From assembly GCF_014109805.1 (NCBI RefSeq), contig NZ_CP059400.1, positions 2,698,001 to 2,762,000 on the forward strand: a DNA stretch of 64,000 nucleotides. Reading direction: 5' to 3'. The position numbers and the translations under genes are program-made. Numbering within the stretch: the stretch's first letter is position 1; every line of letters begins with the position of its first letter. The notes beneath the pieces are model-generated. The model was not told the DNA's origin. It made no database searches and saw only the letters and a list, made by a program, of their open reading frames with translations. The DNA is from Legionella sp. PC1000 (GTDB lineage: Bacteria > Pseudomonadota > Gammaproteobacteria > Legionellales > Legionellaceae). Below are positions 1 to 11,500 of the stretch, one piece after another.

Positions 1-738
1 CATAAAGGCTAAACCACTTAAACTCGTAAATAGTATAAGTCCTATTAAAGCTTTTCTAAGAGGAAATTTTTGCACGATCAGCAAACACATTAATACACCA
101 TAAATGATGTAACCTGCTCTTCCAGAGTTGATGAAAAATATTTGATAGCTTCCTAATACAATCATGGATAAATATAAAAATCGTAACCATCCGCCAGGTT
201 TTGTTTGGAGTGTTAAAATTCCGGCAAAATAAACCCCCAAAGAGATCATGATTCCAGTAACAATATGATTATAAAATACTTCTCCAGGATCTAGGGAAGT
301 GAACAGATCATTTATAAATAGATTGTTAATTTTCAATATTGAAAGGATACTGGTGAAGAGCATGGATAATATATAGCCATTCAAAGCCCAGGTCCTTGCT
401 TGAGGTTTAATAAAACCTACAGCAAAAATTGGTAGGAAAATTAGCTTGGAATATTTATTGATAATATTGTATTCCAATTTGAATGGGGCTTTTGACCATA
501 AACAGGCGATAAGGACATAAAGAAATAAAACAATGGCAGCACGGGCCCACATGGTATTAAAAGCATAAAACAAATATTGTCGGTAAGAAGGAGTAAATCC
601 TATAGCTAACAAGCTAAGCACAGTTAATATTGACTTAATGCTGGGACTTATAGGAATAAAAAATACCAATAACACAAGAAGAATTGGTATGAGCAGGTGA
701 ATTTTTTCGATTTTTTCTTCTAAGAAGCTCAGGTTCAA
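1..738 (-). CDS. O-antigen ligase family protein (3' end outside the window)
   Basis: This reading frame is open from a TTG at 738 down to base 1, so about 246 N-terminal residues are visible and the C-terminus is missing. The product is very hydrophobic with a run of membrane helices. It carries a His in a loop (YNHIVTGIMIS) and an NSGRAGY segment, both typical of the Wzy_C/WaaL O-antigen ligase family, which joins O-antigen to lipid A-core at the periplasmic face of the inner membrane. The TTG overlaps the TGA stop of the upstream glycosyltransferase and has GAGG about 7 nt before it, so translation is probably coupled. An O-antigen polymerase (Wzy) cannot be excluded from this fragment. 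Confidence 0.7.
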   Translation of the reverse strand, partial: MNLSFLEEKIEKIHLLIPILLVLLVFFIPISPSIKSILTVLSLLAIGFTPSYRQYLFYAFNTMWARAAIVLFLYVLIACLWSKAPFKLEYNIINKYSKLIFLPIFAVGFIKPQARTWALNGYILSMLFTSILSILKINNLFINDLFTSLDPGEVFYNHIVTGIMISLGVYFAGILTLQTKPGGWLRFLYLSMIVLGSYQIFFINSGRAGYIIYGVLMCLLIVQKFPLRKALIGLILFTSLSGLAFM

Positions 739-1523
739 ATTAATTCCTCTGTGCTTTTTGCCAAAGAAGGCAATTGCTCCAAGTTACTGTCTTGATACAA
801 TTGTTTAATGCCACGATAGAAAGTTCCTTGTGCATTAAACACTGCAAATAAAAAACCTATTCTGCCATCCAGAAACCCACGTTGCAAGACATAACATCTA
901 AAAAACATCCAAGAAGTACTTGCCAATGTTTTGATAAAGCTAGGTTTTCGTTTATTTAGAATATAGGTTTTTGCGCTATAAGATGAGTATTTGTTCATTT
1001 TATATAATACATGACTAACGTCTTTGAATGAGTGATGCATAATAGTATTTTTAATTTTACCAATACGCGCCCCTTCGGGAAGGACTATCTTTTCATGCAC
1101 AATATCACTACTGAAATATGCATTTGCACGCTTAAAAAGTCGCGCATGTCGCTTAGGACTGGAAGAATATTTTAAGGGTTGATTATAGAAGTACATTTGA
1201 ATTGCAATTCTAAAGGCATCTGCTGAATCGGATGCCATGGCTTCAATGATTTCTCGCTGCAATTCCTCACTCACAGACTCATCGGCGTCAAGATTCAACA
1301 CCCAGTCTCCTTGAGCTTTTGACAATGCCCTTTGTTTTTGAGCACCATAACCCGGCCAGTCAGTAGAAAAAACGTGCTCCGTATATTCTTTGGCAATAGC
1401 AACCGTTTTATCGGTACTTCCCGAGTCCAATACTATTATTTCATCAGCAAATCGAACGGACTCGAGACATCTTCTAACATTTCTCTCTTCATTTTTGGTT
1501 ATTATTATTACACTCAATGCCAT
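735..1523 (-). CDS. WaaE/KdtX-like family 2 glycosyltransferase
   Basis: 262 residues with a GT-A fold glycosyltransferase 2 signature: SVIIITKNEE at the N-terminus, VLDSGSTDKT (D33) and the metal-binding NLDADE (D79, D81). The spacing and the phrase GDWVLNLDADE match the WaaE/KdtX group, which adds a sugar to the inner core of lipopolysaccharide on the cytoplasmic side. There is no N-terminal signal; a hydrophobic patch near residues 190-215 may bind the membrane. It lies directly upstream of the O-antigen ligase with overlapping stop and start, so both probably serve LPS assembly. The acceptor sugar cannot be told from sequence. Confidence 0.8.
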   Translation of the reverse strand: MALSVIIITKNEERNVRRCLESVRFADEIIVLDSGSTDKTVAIAKEYTEHVFSTDWPGYGAQKQRALSKAQGDWVLNLDADESVSEELQREIIEAMASDSADAFRIAIQMYFYNQPLKYSSSPKRHARLFKRANAYFSSDIVHEKIVLPEGARIGKIKNTIMHHSFKDVSHVLYKMNKYSSYSAKTYILNKRKPSFIKTLASTSWMFFRCYVLQRGFLDGRIGFLFAVFNAQGTFYRGIKQLYQDSNLEQLPSLAKSTEELI

Positions 1524-3788
1524 TTAAAAAACACCCTCACGATGATCATGACTATCAAAGTGTAACTTACCATCTTTAACTTTTAAGGTTACGTGACCAC
1601 CATGCATCAACTTACCAAATAAAAGTTCATCAGCCAGAGGTTTTTTTACATTCTCTTGAATCAATCTGGCCATTGGACGAGCCCCCATCATTTTGTCATA
1701 ACCATGTTCAATAAGCCATTCACGAGCCATTTTATCGACGTTAAAGGTAACACCTTTATGACTTAATTGCTCATCGAGTTCCATAATGAATTTATCAACG
1801 ACTAAGCCAATCGTCACTGCATCCAATGGAGCAAAATTAATGATTGCATCAAGTCTGTTTCTAAACTCAGGACTAAATTGTTTTTTAATTACTTCAAGCC
1901 CATCATTACTATTGTCTTGTTGGGAGAAACCGATGGAATTTCGTACCAGTTCCCCTGCCCCCGCATTAGAGGTCATAACCAGAATAATGTGTCTAAAATC
2001 TGCTTGACGTCCATTAGTATCAGTTAAAACTCCATGGTCCATAATCTGTAACAGTAAATTGAATACATCTGGGTGCGCTTTTTCGATTTCATCAAGCAAC
2101 AGTACTGCATGAGGATTTTTAGTTACAGCTTCAGTCAACAGTCCCCCTTGATCATAACCGACATATCCTGGAGGAGCACCAATTAAACGTGAAACAGTAT
2201 GTTTTTCCATGTATTCAGACATATCAAAACGTAATAATTCTATGCCTAAAACATTAGCCAATTGTCGTGTTACCTCTGTTTTTCCTACACCTGTTGGTCC
2301 AGCAAACAAGAAACAACCTACAGGTTTTTGAGGATCTCTAAGTCCAGATCGACCTAATTTAATTGCAGAAGCTAATGCAGTGATCGCTTGATCTTGTCCA
2401 TAGACTAAAAGCTTCAAATCACGTTCTAAATTACGCAAGGTATCTTTGTCACGTGCTGATACTTTTTTAATCGGTATGCGGGCAATTTTTGCTACGACGC
2501 TCTCAATTTCAGTGACACTTATTATTTTCTTACGCTTGCTTGCTGTTAACAAATTCTGATAAGCGCCCGCTTCATCAACAACATCAATTGCTTTATCCGG
2601 TAAAAATCGGTCATTAATATATTTTGCAGATAATTCAGCAGCTGCTTTTAATGCAGGAATTGTAAATTTCACTCCATGATGTTCTTCTAATCGACCTTTT
2701 AGTCCTTTCAATATTTCAAAAGTTTCATCGACTGTAGGCTCTGGAATATCAATTTTTTGGAAACGTCTTGCTAACGCTCTGTCTTTTTCAAAAATACCTC
2801 GGTATTCCTGATAGGTTGTGGACCCAATGCATTTTAACTCGCCGTTTGCCAGCAATGGCTTAATTAAATTGGATGCATCCATGACTCCGCCTGAGGCTGC
2901 TCCAGCACCAATAATTGTATGAATTTCATCAATAAACAGGACAGCCCCTTCCTGTTGTCCTAACTGCTTTAATACAGCTTTTAATCGTTTTTCAAAATCG
3001 CCCCGATATTTGGTTCCGGCAAGTAAAGCACCCAGATCAAGTGAATAGACGATACAATCACGGATTGCATCCGGTATTTCACCATCTACAATACGCCGAG
3101 CTAAGCCCTCAGCAATTGCGGTTTTACCTACCCCTGCTTCGCCAACAAGTAAGGGATTATTTTTTCTGCGTCGGCACAATACCTGAATTGTACGTTGTAC
3201 TTCTTCGTGACGACCGATCAAAGGATCAATCTTTCCTTGTTTCGCACGTCGGTTGAGGTTTGTGCAATAACTTTCAAGAGGTGACTCATTACCTTCTGAT
3301 GAGCCCATATCATCTTCCATAGAATTCATGTTCTCATGCATATCATTATTTTGATATTTAGAAACACCATGGGAAATATAATTAATCACATCAAGTCGTG
3401 TAATATTTTCTCTGCGTAAGAAATAAACTGCCTGACTTTCTTGCTCACTAAAAATAGCTGCTAGAACATTGGCTCCGGTAACCTCGGTTTTTCCTGCAGA
3501 TTGGACATGAAATACAGCACGTTGTAATACACGTTGAAAACCAAGAGTAGGTTGAGTTTCTCTATCTAATTCATCTTCAGGGATTCTGGGAGTAGTTTCA
3601 TCGATGAATTCAATTAAATCCCGACGTAATGCTTCAATGTTTGCATCACATGCTTGTAATACACTTCCAGCTGCTGGGTTATCAAGCAATGACAACAACA
3701 AATGCTCAACAGTCATAAATTCATGACGTTTTTCCTTTGCTTCCTTGAAAGCTAGATTCAAGGTGAATTCAAGTTCTTTATTTAACAT
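1524..3788 (-). CDS. clpA: ATP-dependent Clp protease ATP-binding subunit ClpA
   Basis: 754 residues, close to E. coli ClpA (758). The order is Clp N-domain (about 1-140), AAA+ module 1 with Walker A GEAGVGKT and Walker B LFIDEIH, AAA+ module 2 with Walker A GPTGVGKT and LLLDEIEK, then the C-terminal small domain. An IGF loop (NSIGFSQQ) provides ClpP docking. ClpA unfolds substrates, including N-degron proteins delivered by ClpS, and threads them into ClpP. GAGGAG stands well placed before the ATG. clpS lies 30 bp upstream on the same strand, the usual clpS-clpA arrangement. No clpP is in the window. Confidence 0.96.
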   Translation of the reverse strand: MLNKELEFTLNLAFKEAKEKRHEFMTVEHLLLSLLDNPAAGSVLQACDANIEALRRDLIEFIDETTPRIPEDELDRETQPTLGFQRVLQRAVFHVQSAGKTEVTGANVLAAIFSEQESQAVYFLRRENITRLDVINYISHGVSKYQNNDMHENMNSMEDDMGSSEGNESPLESYCTNLNRRAKQGKIDPLIGRHEEVQRTIQVLCRRRKNNPLLVGEAGVGKTAIAEGLARRIVDGEIPDAIRDCIVYSLDLGALLAGTKYRGDFEKRLKAVLKQLGQQEGAVLFIDEIHTIIGAGAASGGVMDASNLIKPLLANGELKCIGSTTYQEYRGIFEKDRALARRFQKIDIPEPTVDETFEILKGLKGRLEEHHGVKFTIPALKAAAELSAKYINDRFLPDKAIDVVDEAGAYQNLLTASKRKKIISVTEIESVVAKIARIPIKKVSARDKDTLRNLERDLKLLVYGQDQAITALASAIKLGRSGLRDPQKPVGCFLFAGPTGVGKTEVTRQLANVLGIELLRFDMSEYMEKHTVSRLIGAPPGYVGYDQGGLLTEAVTKNPHAVLLLDEIEKAHPDVFNLLLQIMDHGVLTDTNGRQADFRHIILVMTSNAGAGELVRNSIGFSQQDNSNDGLEVIKKQFSPEFRNRLDAIINFAPLDAVTIGLVVDKFIMELDEQLSHKGVTFNVDKMAREWLIEHGYDKMMGARPMARLIQENVKKPLADELLFGKLMHGGHVTLKVKDGKLHFDSHDHREGVF

Positions 3789-3818
3789 TGTCGTTGCTCC
3801 TCTTCAGCCCACAGCAAA

Positions 3819-4142
3819 TTACTCGGGTTCCATGCTGGATAGCAATGGGTGCTGATTCATTCTGGCGTATTCATTTACCAGCGCTACTTTTGTTTCTGCT
3901 ATATCTCGCGTAAATACCCCACACACGCCTTTTCCTTGAATATGAACCTGTAACATCACCTGAATGGCAATTTCCTCACTAAGATGAAAAAAATGCTTCA
4001 GTACATCAACTACAAAATCCATAGGTGTATAATCATCATTGAGCAACACTACTTTGTACTTTCTAGGCACTCTGATTTCGGTGCTCTGCTCCGGCTCAGC
4101 TACTTTAGGCCTTACAATTTCCTCTAGATTCTGCCCACTCAT
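3819..4142 (-). CDS. clpS: ClpS, ClpA adaptor for N-degron substrates
   Basis: About 107 residues. The core contains [18 protein letters not shown], where the Asn-Asp-Asp and Met line the pocket for N-terminal Phe, Leu, Trp or Tyr, followed by QVHIQGKG with the conserved His. ClpS hands such N-degron proteins to ClpA. The frame can be opened three codons earlier at a TTG (4151), but the ATG at 4142 has AGAGG about 9 nt upstream and gives the usual length. It forms an operon with clpA, 30 bp downstream. Confidence 0.95.
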   Translation of the reverse strand: MSGQNLEEIVRPKVAEPEQSTEIRVPRKYKVVLLNDDYTPMDFVVDVLKHFFHLSEEIAIQVMLQVHIQGKGVCGVFTRDIAETKVALVNEYARMNQHPLLSSMEPE

Positions 4143-4390
4143 AACATACAACCTCTATATTATTTTTATAGACTCCCTACGCACTTTTGGCCAGTAAAAT
4201 CAGCTAATTTTAATGAAAAAATTAGCCGTTGAAATAATCAAAAACATATTGATTAGTTAGCATTCATTAACGATGGAAATCAAAATGATATAAATTGTAA
4301 CCTAATGGAAACAATACGAACTCGGAGAGACTTGTATTCATCCCTCCAAATTGCACTCATATCCCTCAGGCTATACTTATCCTTTACACG

Positions 4391-5647
4391 TTACATCTGC
4401 TTAATTATTTCATCTCCAAAACCGGAACTACTCACCAATGTTGCGCCGATCATACCCCGCTCAAAATCATAAGTTACAGTTTTGGCTGCTATAGCACCTT
4501 GCATGCCTTTGATAATTAAATCAGCTGCTTCAGTCCATCCCATATGACGTAACATCATTTCAGCAGAAAGGATAATGGAGCCAGGATTTACCTTATTCTT
4601 GCCCGCATATTTTGGTGCTGTTCCATGAGTTGCTTCAAATACAGCAACTTTATCACTTAAATTTGCACCTGGAGCAATACCGATTCCACCTACTTGGGCT
4701 GCCAAAGCATCAGAAATATAGTCGCCGTTTAAATTAAGTGTGGCAATTACGCTGTAATCTTCTGGTCTTAAAAGAATTTGTTGGAGAAACGCATCCGCAA
4801 TGACATCATTAATGATGATTCGCTTGCCTGTTTTAGGATTCTTGATTTCCATCCAGGGACCGCCTTCATATTCTTTTGCATCAAAAGAATTACGTGCAAC
4901 TTGATAGCCCCAATCTTTAAACGCACCCTCGGTAAATTTCATAATATTGCCTTTATGCACCAAAGTTACCGTGTCCCGGTCATTATCAATTGCATATTGG
5001 ATTGCTGCTCTGACTAAACGTGTAGTTCCTTCTTTAGAAACAGGTTTAATTCCTATGCCGCAGTGCTCAGGAAAACGGATTTTTTTAACACCCATATCTT
5101 TCATCAAGAATTCAATCACTTTTTTTGCTTCAGGTGTATCCGCTTGCCATTCAATACCCGCATAAATATCTTCAGAATTTTCCCTAAAAATAACCATATC
5201 CGTTTTCTCAGGTTCTTTAAGGGGGCTTGGAACGCCAGTGAAATAACGAATTGGACGTAAGCAAGTATAAAGATCCAGTTCTTGACGAATTGCAACATTA
5301 AGTGAGCGAATTCCACCGCCAACAGGAGTCGTCAAGGGGCCTTTAATCGAAACAACGTATTTTTTCAGTGCTTCTAAAGTTTCTTTTGGTAACCATTGAT
5401 CAGAACCATAAACTTGAGTCGCTTTTTCACCCGCATAAACTTCCATCCAGGCAATTTTTCTCTTATCGCCATATGCTTTTGCAACCGCAGCATCAACAAC
5501 TTGAATCATAGGAGGTGTTACATCTACACCAATGCCATCTCCTTCAATAAAAGGGATAATGGGATTATTGGGTACACGAAGTGATAGATCAGCAGTAACT
5601 GTAATCGCTTCACCATGTGAAGGCACTTTGATTTTATCGTATGTCAT
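4391..5647 (-). CDS. icd: NADP-dependent isocitrate dehydrogenase
   Basis: 418 residues, the size of E. coli Icd (416). It oxidatively decarboxylates isocitrate to 2-oxoglutarate in the TCA cycle. Visible are [13 protein letters not shown], the substrate loop [12 protein letters not shown] whose Ser corresponds to the AceK phosphorylation site in E. coli, [25 protein letters not shown] and the nucleotide region [12 protein letters not shown]. The frame runs 20 codons further upstream, but the ATG at 5647 has GGAG 6-7 nt before it and matches the family N-terminus. It is a single gene. Confidence 0.96.
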   Translation of the reverse strand: MTYDKIKVPSHGEAITVTADLSLRVPNNPIIPFIEGDGIGVDVTPPMIQVVDAAVAKAYGDKRKIAWMEVYAGEKATQVYGSDQWLPKETLEALKKYVVSIKGPLTTPVGGGIRSLNVAIRQELDLYTCLRPIRYFTGVPSPLKEPEKTDMVIFRENSEDIYAGIEWQADTPEAKKVIEFLMKDMGVKKIRFPEHCGIGIKPVSKEGTTRLVRAAIQYAIDNDRDTVTLVHKGNIMKFTEGAFKDWGYQVARNSFDAKEYEGGPWMEIKNPKTGKRIIINDVIADAFLQQILLRPEDYSVIATLNLNGDYISDALAAQVGGIGIAPGANLSDKVAVFEATHGTAPKYAGKNKVNPGSIILSAEMMLRHMGWTEAADLIIKGMQGAIAAKTVTYDFERGMIGATLVSSSGFGDEIIKQM

Positions 5648-5746
5648 TGACAACTCCGCAAAATTAGAGAGAAGGCAATGATAGCATGTGATAACTTGGA
5701 ATCCCAAGTACCATTTCCATTTAATTACTCACGTTTTGGATGCTTA

Positions 5747-6445
5747 CTATGATTGTTGCAACATTTTAATTTGCTCAATCAGTTGATCGTATCCTGCTTC
5801 AACGTTGATATAATCACTTTTTGCCAAATAAACAGATAATGATCCATCATCTGTTGCAGAAGGTTTTTGTAAAACACCATTATAACCTTGACTTTTTAAA
5901 CGAAGAAAATCGTTAATTTTGGTGACTAGATAAAAATTACGAAAATAATTATCAGGAACCATATGAATTGCCTGGGCATCATTTTGTAATGATTTTCCTG
6001 GTAAATAATCTTTAAGGGAGTAGGTTGAGTTGTTATGAACAGCAACTATTCTGCCTTTTGGCAATAACTGTTTAATTTTAGTTGCCAGCTTATTTACTTC
6101 ATGATGGGCCCTGGGGTTATAAGGACCAAATTGCGAAAGCGTTTTTTTAATCCCAGTATCGGTAAAAATTCGGTTCGGATCAAACTCATAACGTTGGTTA
6201 TTCAAACGAAATACTATATTGCGGCCTCCAGAATGTACTAAAGCAATAAGGCTTCCTCCTTCTCGCTGAATCACTGCCTGTGCTGCCTTTAAAGCCGTTT
6301 GTTCATTATGATGCAAATGCACATAGGTCTTGCCTTTCCCTATTGTGTGTTTAATCTCTACTTTTTCATCACCAACCATAACAATATGATTCATCGCGTA
6401 TGCAAACTGACAGAAAAAAAGTGAAACTAAGATTGCAGATTTCAT
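5747..6445 (-). CDS. Secreted protein with M14-like metal-binding residues, function unknown
   Basis: About 232 residues with a signal peptide (MKSAILVSLFFCQFAYA). I cannot name a family. Numbered from the longer start, H50-H-N-E53 gives an HxxE pair, H142 sits in AVHNNS, and E221 in NVEAGY. HxxE...His...Glu is the order of zinc ligands and general base in M14 carboxypeptidases and succinylglutamate-desuccinylase relatives. A DPNRIFTDTG segment at about 94-103 is also striking. An ATG five codons earlier (6460) is possible, but the ATG at 6445 has GGTGA 8 nt upstream and leaves a cleaner signal peptide. A periplasmic amidase or peptidase is inference only. Confidence 0.6.
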   Translation of the reverse strand: MKSAILVSLFFCQFAYAMNHIVMVGDEKVEIKHTIGKGKTYVHLHHNEQTALKAAQAVIQREGGSLIALVHSGGRNIVFRLNNQRYEFDPNRIFTDTGIKKTLSQFGPYNPRAHHEVNKLATKIKQLLPKGRIVAVHNNSTYSLKDYLPGKSLQNDAQAIHMVPDNYFRNFYLVTKINDFLRLKSQGYNGVLQKPSATDDGSLSVYLAKSDYINVEAGYDQLIEQIKMLQQS

Positions 6446-6588
6446 AAAAATTTTCACCATAAAGTATAATTTTTGCGTTATTGTATAAGAATTGACCTAC
6501 AAAAACAATGAATTGTATTGAGGAATTGCTCATCATGTAGAAAGCTCCTACTATAAGCGTACTCAAACTCTTTTTTATATCATACTTA

Positions 6589-7176
6589 ATGCCAGAAATT
6601 ATACTTTTCAATAAACCTTATGGGATCGTCACTCAATTCTCTGGCGAGAACCCCGAACACACATTAGCTGCTTTTATTACTCAACCCGATTTTTATGCAG
6701 CAGGACGATTGGATAAAAACAGTGAAGGATTGTTATTATTAACTAATAATGGCGCTTTGCAACATCATCTAACTCATCCCAAATTCAATAAAAAGAAGTA
6801 TTATTGGGTACAGGTAGAGGGAATACCTACCGAAACAGATTTAGAACCTCTTAAAAAAGGTTTGGTTCTTAAAGATATTACCTTTTTGCCAGCAGAAGCC
6901 AGGCTTATTGATGAACCACAATTATGGCCGCGCAATCCTCCAATCCGTTTCCGACAAAATATTCCTACCAGTTGGCTGGAAATTATTTTAAAAGAAGGAA
7001 AAAACCATCAGGTACGAAAAATGACTGCAGCAATTGGATTCCCCACTTTAAGGTTAGTACGACATCAAATTGGTAACTGGAAATTAGAGAATTTACAACC
7101 TGGTGAATATCGAGTCATACATCACCCCTTCAATGGTCATTCTATTTCTCGGAAAATGAAATTAAATAATGTTTAA
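6589..7176 (+). CDS. rluE: 23S rRNA pseudouridine synthase, RluE type
   Basis: 195 residues with the RsuA/RluB/E/F catalytic motif GRLDKNSEGLLLLTNNG (catalytic D42), the N-terminal FNKPYGIVTQF and the C-terminal EGKNHQVRKMTAAIGFPTLRLVR. There is no N-terminal S4 domain, and the short length fits RluE, which makes pseudouridine 2457 in 23S rRNA. It is transcribed divergently from the secreted protein gene at 5747-6445. An RluE/RluB-type enzyme of another site specificity is possible. Confidence 0.85.
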   Translation: MPEIILFNKPYGIVTQFSGENPEHTLAAFITQPDFYAAGRLDKNSEGLLLLTNNGALQHHLTHPKFNKKKYYWVQVEGIPTETDLEPLKKGLVLKDITFLPAEARLIDEPQLWPRNPPIRFRQNIPTSWLEIILKEGKNHQVRKMTAAIGFPTLRLVRHQIGNWKLENLQPGEYRVIHHPFNGHSISRKMKLNNV

Positions 7177-7361
7177 AAACGTAGTCTGAGTTCAGAGAAA
7201 CGCAACAACTGGGTTAAGAATAAACAGCTTAGTCGCTGTATCTTTTACACAATTCACCGAAAAGCCACATTTGTCACATCTCTGCCTACGCTCCGCGGCT
7301 TGTCCGCGAGGTCCAGTGTTTTAGGGCAGAGCCTCTGGATCCTGCGGACAAGCCTTAAACG

Positions 7362-7414
7362 ATCGTCAGTTTTCTAAATTTATCATGTACCACTTAAGTT
7401 TCTCTACGTACCGC
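7362..7414 (+). repeat. 53-bp direct repeat, copy 1
   Basis: It begins ATCGTCAGTTTT and ends CTCTACGTACCGC. The same 53 bases, with only two differences seen by eye, recur at 7559-7611. The 3' end runs into the start of the palindromic repeat family described for 7445-7465. Confidence 0.85.
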
Positions 7415-7444
7415 TTAAATTTCTCTACGTACTGCTTTCCTACA

Positions 7445-7465
7445 TACCGCGCATAAAGCGCGGTA
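7445..7465. repeat. Interspersed palindrome TACCGCGC-ATAAA-GCGCGGTA
   Basis: A perfect 8-bp stem with an ATAAA loop; pairing extends four more bases outside one mismatch (7440-7470). Related palindromes occur at 14429-14449, 14509-14529, 45171-45189, 51900-51918 and 52006-52026, all between genes. This is a REP-like family. Confidence 0.85.
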
Positions 7466-7472
7466 CGTAGAT

Positions 7473-7533
7473 GAAGAAATTAAGCGCGGTAGGTAGGCGA
7501 AAATTTTAGTGGAGGTTTCTCAAAACTGACGAT
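7473..7533 (-). repeat. Inverted copy of the repeat at 14385-14449
   Basis: Read on the minus strand from 7532, this segment runs TCGTCAGTTTT, GAAACCTCCACTA, TTTTCGCCTAC, TACCGCGCTT. It aligns along its length with 14385-14440 in the other repeat block, with a few small gaps and mismatches, so the palindrome family has a longer shared flank. Confidence 0.7.
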
Positions 7534-7558
7534 ACCGCAGGTAAACAGACCCTGAACC

Positions 7559-7611
7559 ATCGTCAGTTTTTTAAATTTATCATGTACCACTTAAGGTTCT
7601 CTACGTACCGC
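7559..7611 (+). repeat. 53-bp direct repeat, copy 2
   Basis: Second copy of the 7362-7414 repeat. Here the repeat continues into TACCGCGCTTTATGC, a palindrome of the same family cut short by the hairpin that starts at 7620. Confidence 0.85.
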
Positions 7612-7619
7612 GCTTTATG

Positions 7620-7656
7620 CCTGAGAGATGGCCACTTTTTGTGACCATCTCTCAGG
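7620..7656. repeat. Long hairpin interrupting a truncated palindrome
   Basis: CCTGAGAGATGG (7620-7631) pairs perfectly with CCATCTCTCAGG (7645-7656). After one mismatch CAC/GTG adds three pairs around a TTTTT loop. No T-run follows on either strand, so it does not look like a simple terminator. Confidence 0.75.
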
Positions 7657-8003
7657 GACAAGCCGCGGGACGTAGGAATAGAGCTGAACCGATTTTTCAG
7701 GATGTATAGAAAATTCAGCTGCAAGCAGCTCGGTTATGCTTGCTGTATCTTTTCCAAAGTCAGATAAAATTTAAATACCTGCAAAACCCTCTCGCCTGTC
7801 GCGCTTCCTTATCAATAATTTCCAATTAATTCGCCACAAAGTTATGAATCCATGTCAATAGGTGAATTTCACCGATGTAACTTTATGCATATACAAATAC
7901 AATTTGTCTCGTATTTAATCAACCAGGAGGAATATTTATAAATAAGTCCATTAAAAGGCTTTTATAAATTTCAGCCATTTTTTAAAAAAACCGGAGAAAA
8001 TAT

Positions 8004-8672
8004 ATGACTATAAAAGTTACTATTAAACTTGATGATAACAAAATAAGAGTTTATTTAAATAGTAATGATGCAACAATAGAAGCGATTGGAGATCATTTAA
8101 AAAACCAAGGCTATAATAACGTTGCTTCAGTAATAGCGGTGGAAGAAAAAACACATGCGAAGAAGTGTCAGGGCTATTCTTTAAACCCTTACTCTCTTGC
8201 TTATAATGTCATTGGAAAAGAAGCTATGCAAATTGAGGCCTGGTTCAATATAGGAAGACATTATACAGATGAAACTTTGTCTGCAGCTATTGATACTTTA
8301 ATAGCACCTGTATTGCCTACTGTTATCGAAGATACAATTCTTCCTGCAGCCAATATGCACGTGAAAGACTTGAAGTCTCGAGTCTATGTTACTGTCTTTG
8401 AAGAACAAAATGCATCATTAGGAGACGTTTTAAAGTTAGTTGGTAATTTGGAATCATGCATGCAGGCTGTGAGGAAGCAAGCAGGGCTTAAAGGCGATAA
8501 GATCGCAAGCGACGTGGTTATAGCATTTGATGATAAAGTAAAACCTGCACATCATGCAAAAGGCTTGTCTGTATTTGGCATAATGCCTGCTCCACAGAGT
8601 ACTGGACCAGTGACTAGTGCGGGTTACAATTATTCTACTACTACTTCTGGCGTTACCAGAATGAATAACTAA
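8004..8672 (+). CDS. Conserved-looking protein of unknown function, 222 aa
   Basis: I do not recognise this protein. It has no signal peptide or membrane segment. The first 60 residues alternate like a small beta/alpha unit (TIKVTIKLDDNKIRVYLN). A region around 65-135 is rich in aliphatic residues, and the last 25 residues are low in complexity (Ser, Thr, Gly, Asn). GGAG lies about 8 nt before the ATG, supporting translation. It stands alone between a repeat block and the convergent mreD. A secreted substrate is possible, but nothing in the sequence proves it. Confidence 0.6.
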   Translation: MTIKVTIKLDDNKIRVYLNSNDATIEAIGDHLKNQGYNNVASVIAVEEKTHAKKCQGYSLNPYSLAYNVIGKEAMQIEAWFNIGRHYTDETLSAAIDTLIAPVLPTVIEDTILPAANMHVKDLKSRVYVTVFEEQNASLGDVLKLVGNLESCMQAVRKQAGLKGDKIASDVVIAFDDKVKPAHHAKGLSVFGIMPAPQSTGPVTSAGYNYSTTTSGVTRMNN

Positions 8673-8700
8673 CATGTAATAAACTTCCAGTAAGTAGCAA

Positions 8701-8730
8701 AATAGCTTGGTTGCAAGCAGCCAGGCTATT
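8701..8730. terminator. Hairpin between the convergent 8004 gene and mreD
   Basis: AATAGC, then T, then TGG pairs with CCA, then G, then GCTATT: a 10-bp stem including one G-T pair, in the 105-bp gap between convergent genes. No strong T-run follows. The stem shares TGG/CCAGGCTA with the TGTAGCCTGG repeat family, so it may be a repeat remnant acting as a terminator. Confidence 0.4.
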
Positions 8731-8777
8731 CATGTTGGGTTATACTTTTATCTCATCTGCACTTACTTAAAAACTTT

Positions 8778-9256
8778 TCAACGATAAACCAAACGTTTCA
8801 ATAAAGTATCTTCACCAAGCAAGCGAATCCATGGCCAGATAAACATACCTACCAAAGCACTGGCTGCAGGTGCAAACACGCTGTAATTAAACCCGAGCAA
8901 AGCGGAAATTAAAGAAATAATCGATTGATATAAAAGACAGAAGAACCCGATCAAAAAGATTTGCTGCATCATAGAAAAAAATTGAAATCGTCTTGATTTG
9001 CTGGAGGCAATCCAGGTTACCAAAAGTAAGGCAAAAGAATGTTCTCCAATTACTGTTGCAAGTAATACATCCAATAATAATCCCACAAACAGCAATGTAG
9101 TCAGTCTGAAGTTGCCTGGTAAAAAATATTCTATATAAAGCACGAGCAATAATATCCAGGGAGGACGAAATGCTGAGATTAACTCAGGCATGGGCAATAT
9201 AGATAAAAGAAGAGCTACAATAAAACCAAGGCACAAACGTACGCGAAGATTTCTTA

Positions 9257-9260
<4 letters not shown>
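8778..9260 (-). CDS. mreD: Rod shape-determining protein MreD
   Basis: 160 residues, nearly all in five or six membrane helices, as usual for MreD (E. coli 162). It is the inner-membrane member of the MreBCD elongasome that guides lateral wall growth. Its start overlaps the mreC stop by 4 bp, and the order mreB-mreC-mreD is the standard operon. Sequence alone is weakly conserved in this family; the position makes the call secure. Confidence 0.92.

Positions 9261-11500
<2,240 letters not shown>

Larger units (their letters stand above)
7177..8003. other. 827-bp repeat-rich intergenic region
   Basis: No convincing coding frame lies between rluE and the 8004 gene. The block holds a GC-rich stem with a CTTGT loop (about 7291-7310), two 53-bp direct repeats (7362-7414 and 7559-7611), an inverted copy of their first 12 bases (7522-7533), a perfect 8-bp palindrome with an ATAAA loop (7445-7465) and a long hairpin (7620-7656). 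From about 7680 to 8003 it is ordinary AT-rich sequence, probably holding the promoter of the 8004 gene. Confidence 0.7.

Noticed and set aside
1332..1565. Plus-strand ORF over the glycosyltransferase and clpA start
   Set aside because: Antisense to two clear genes, no ribosome site and no recognisable protein.
5116..5322. 68-codon ORF inside icd
   Set aside because: Alternative frame of the icd gene on the same strand; icd reads through without a break, so it is not a frameshift sign.
7291..7656. CRISPR array
   Set aside because: Repeats differ in length and spacing, are themselves palindromic, and no spacers or cas genes are present.
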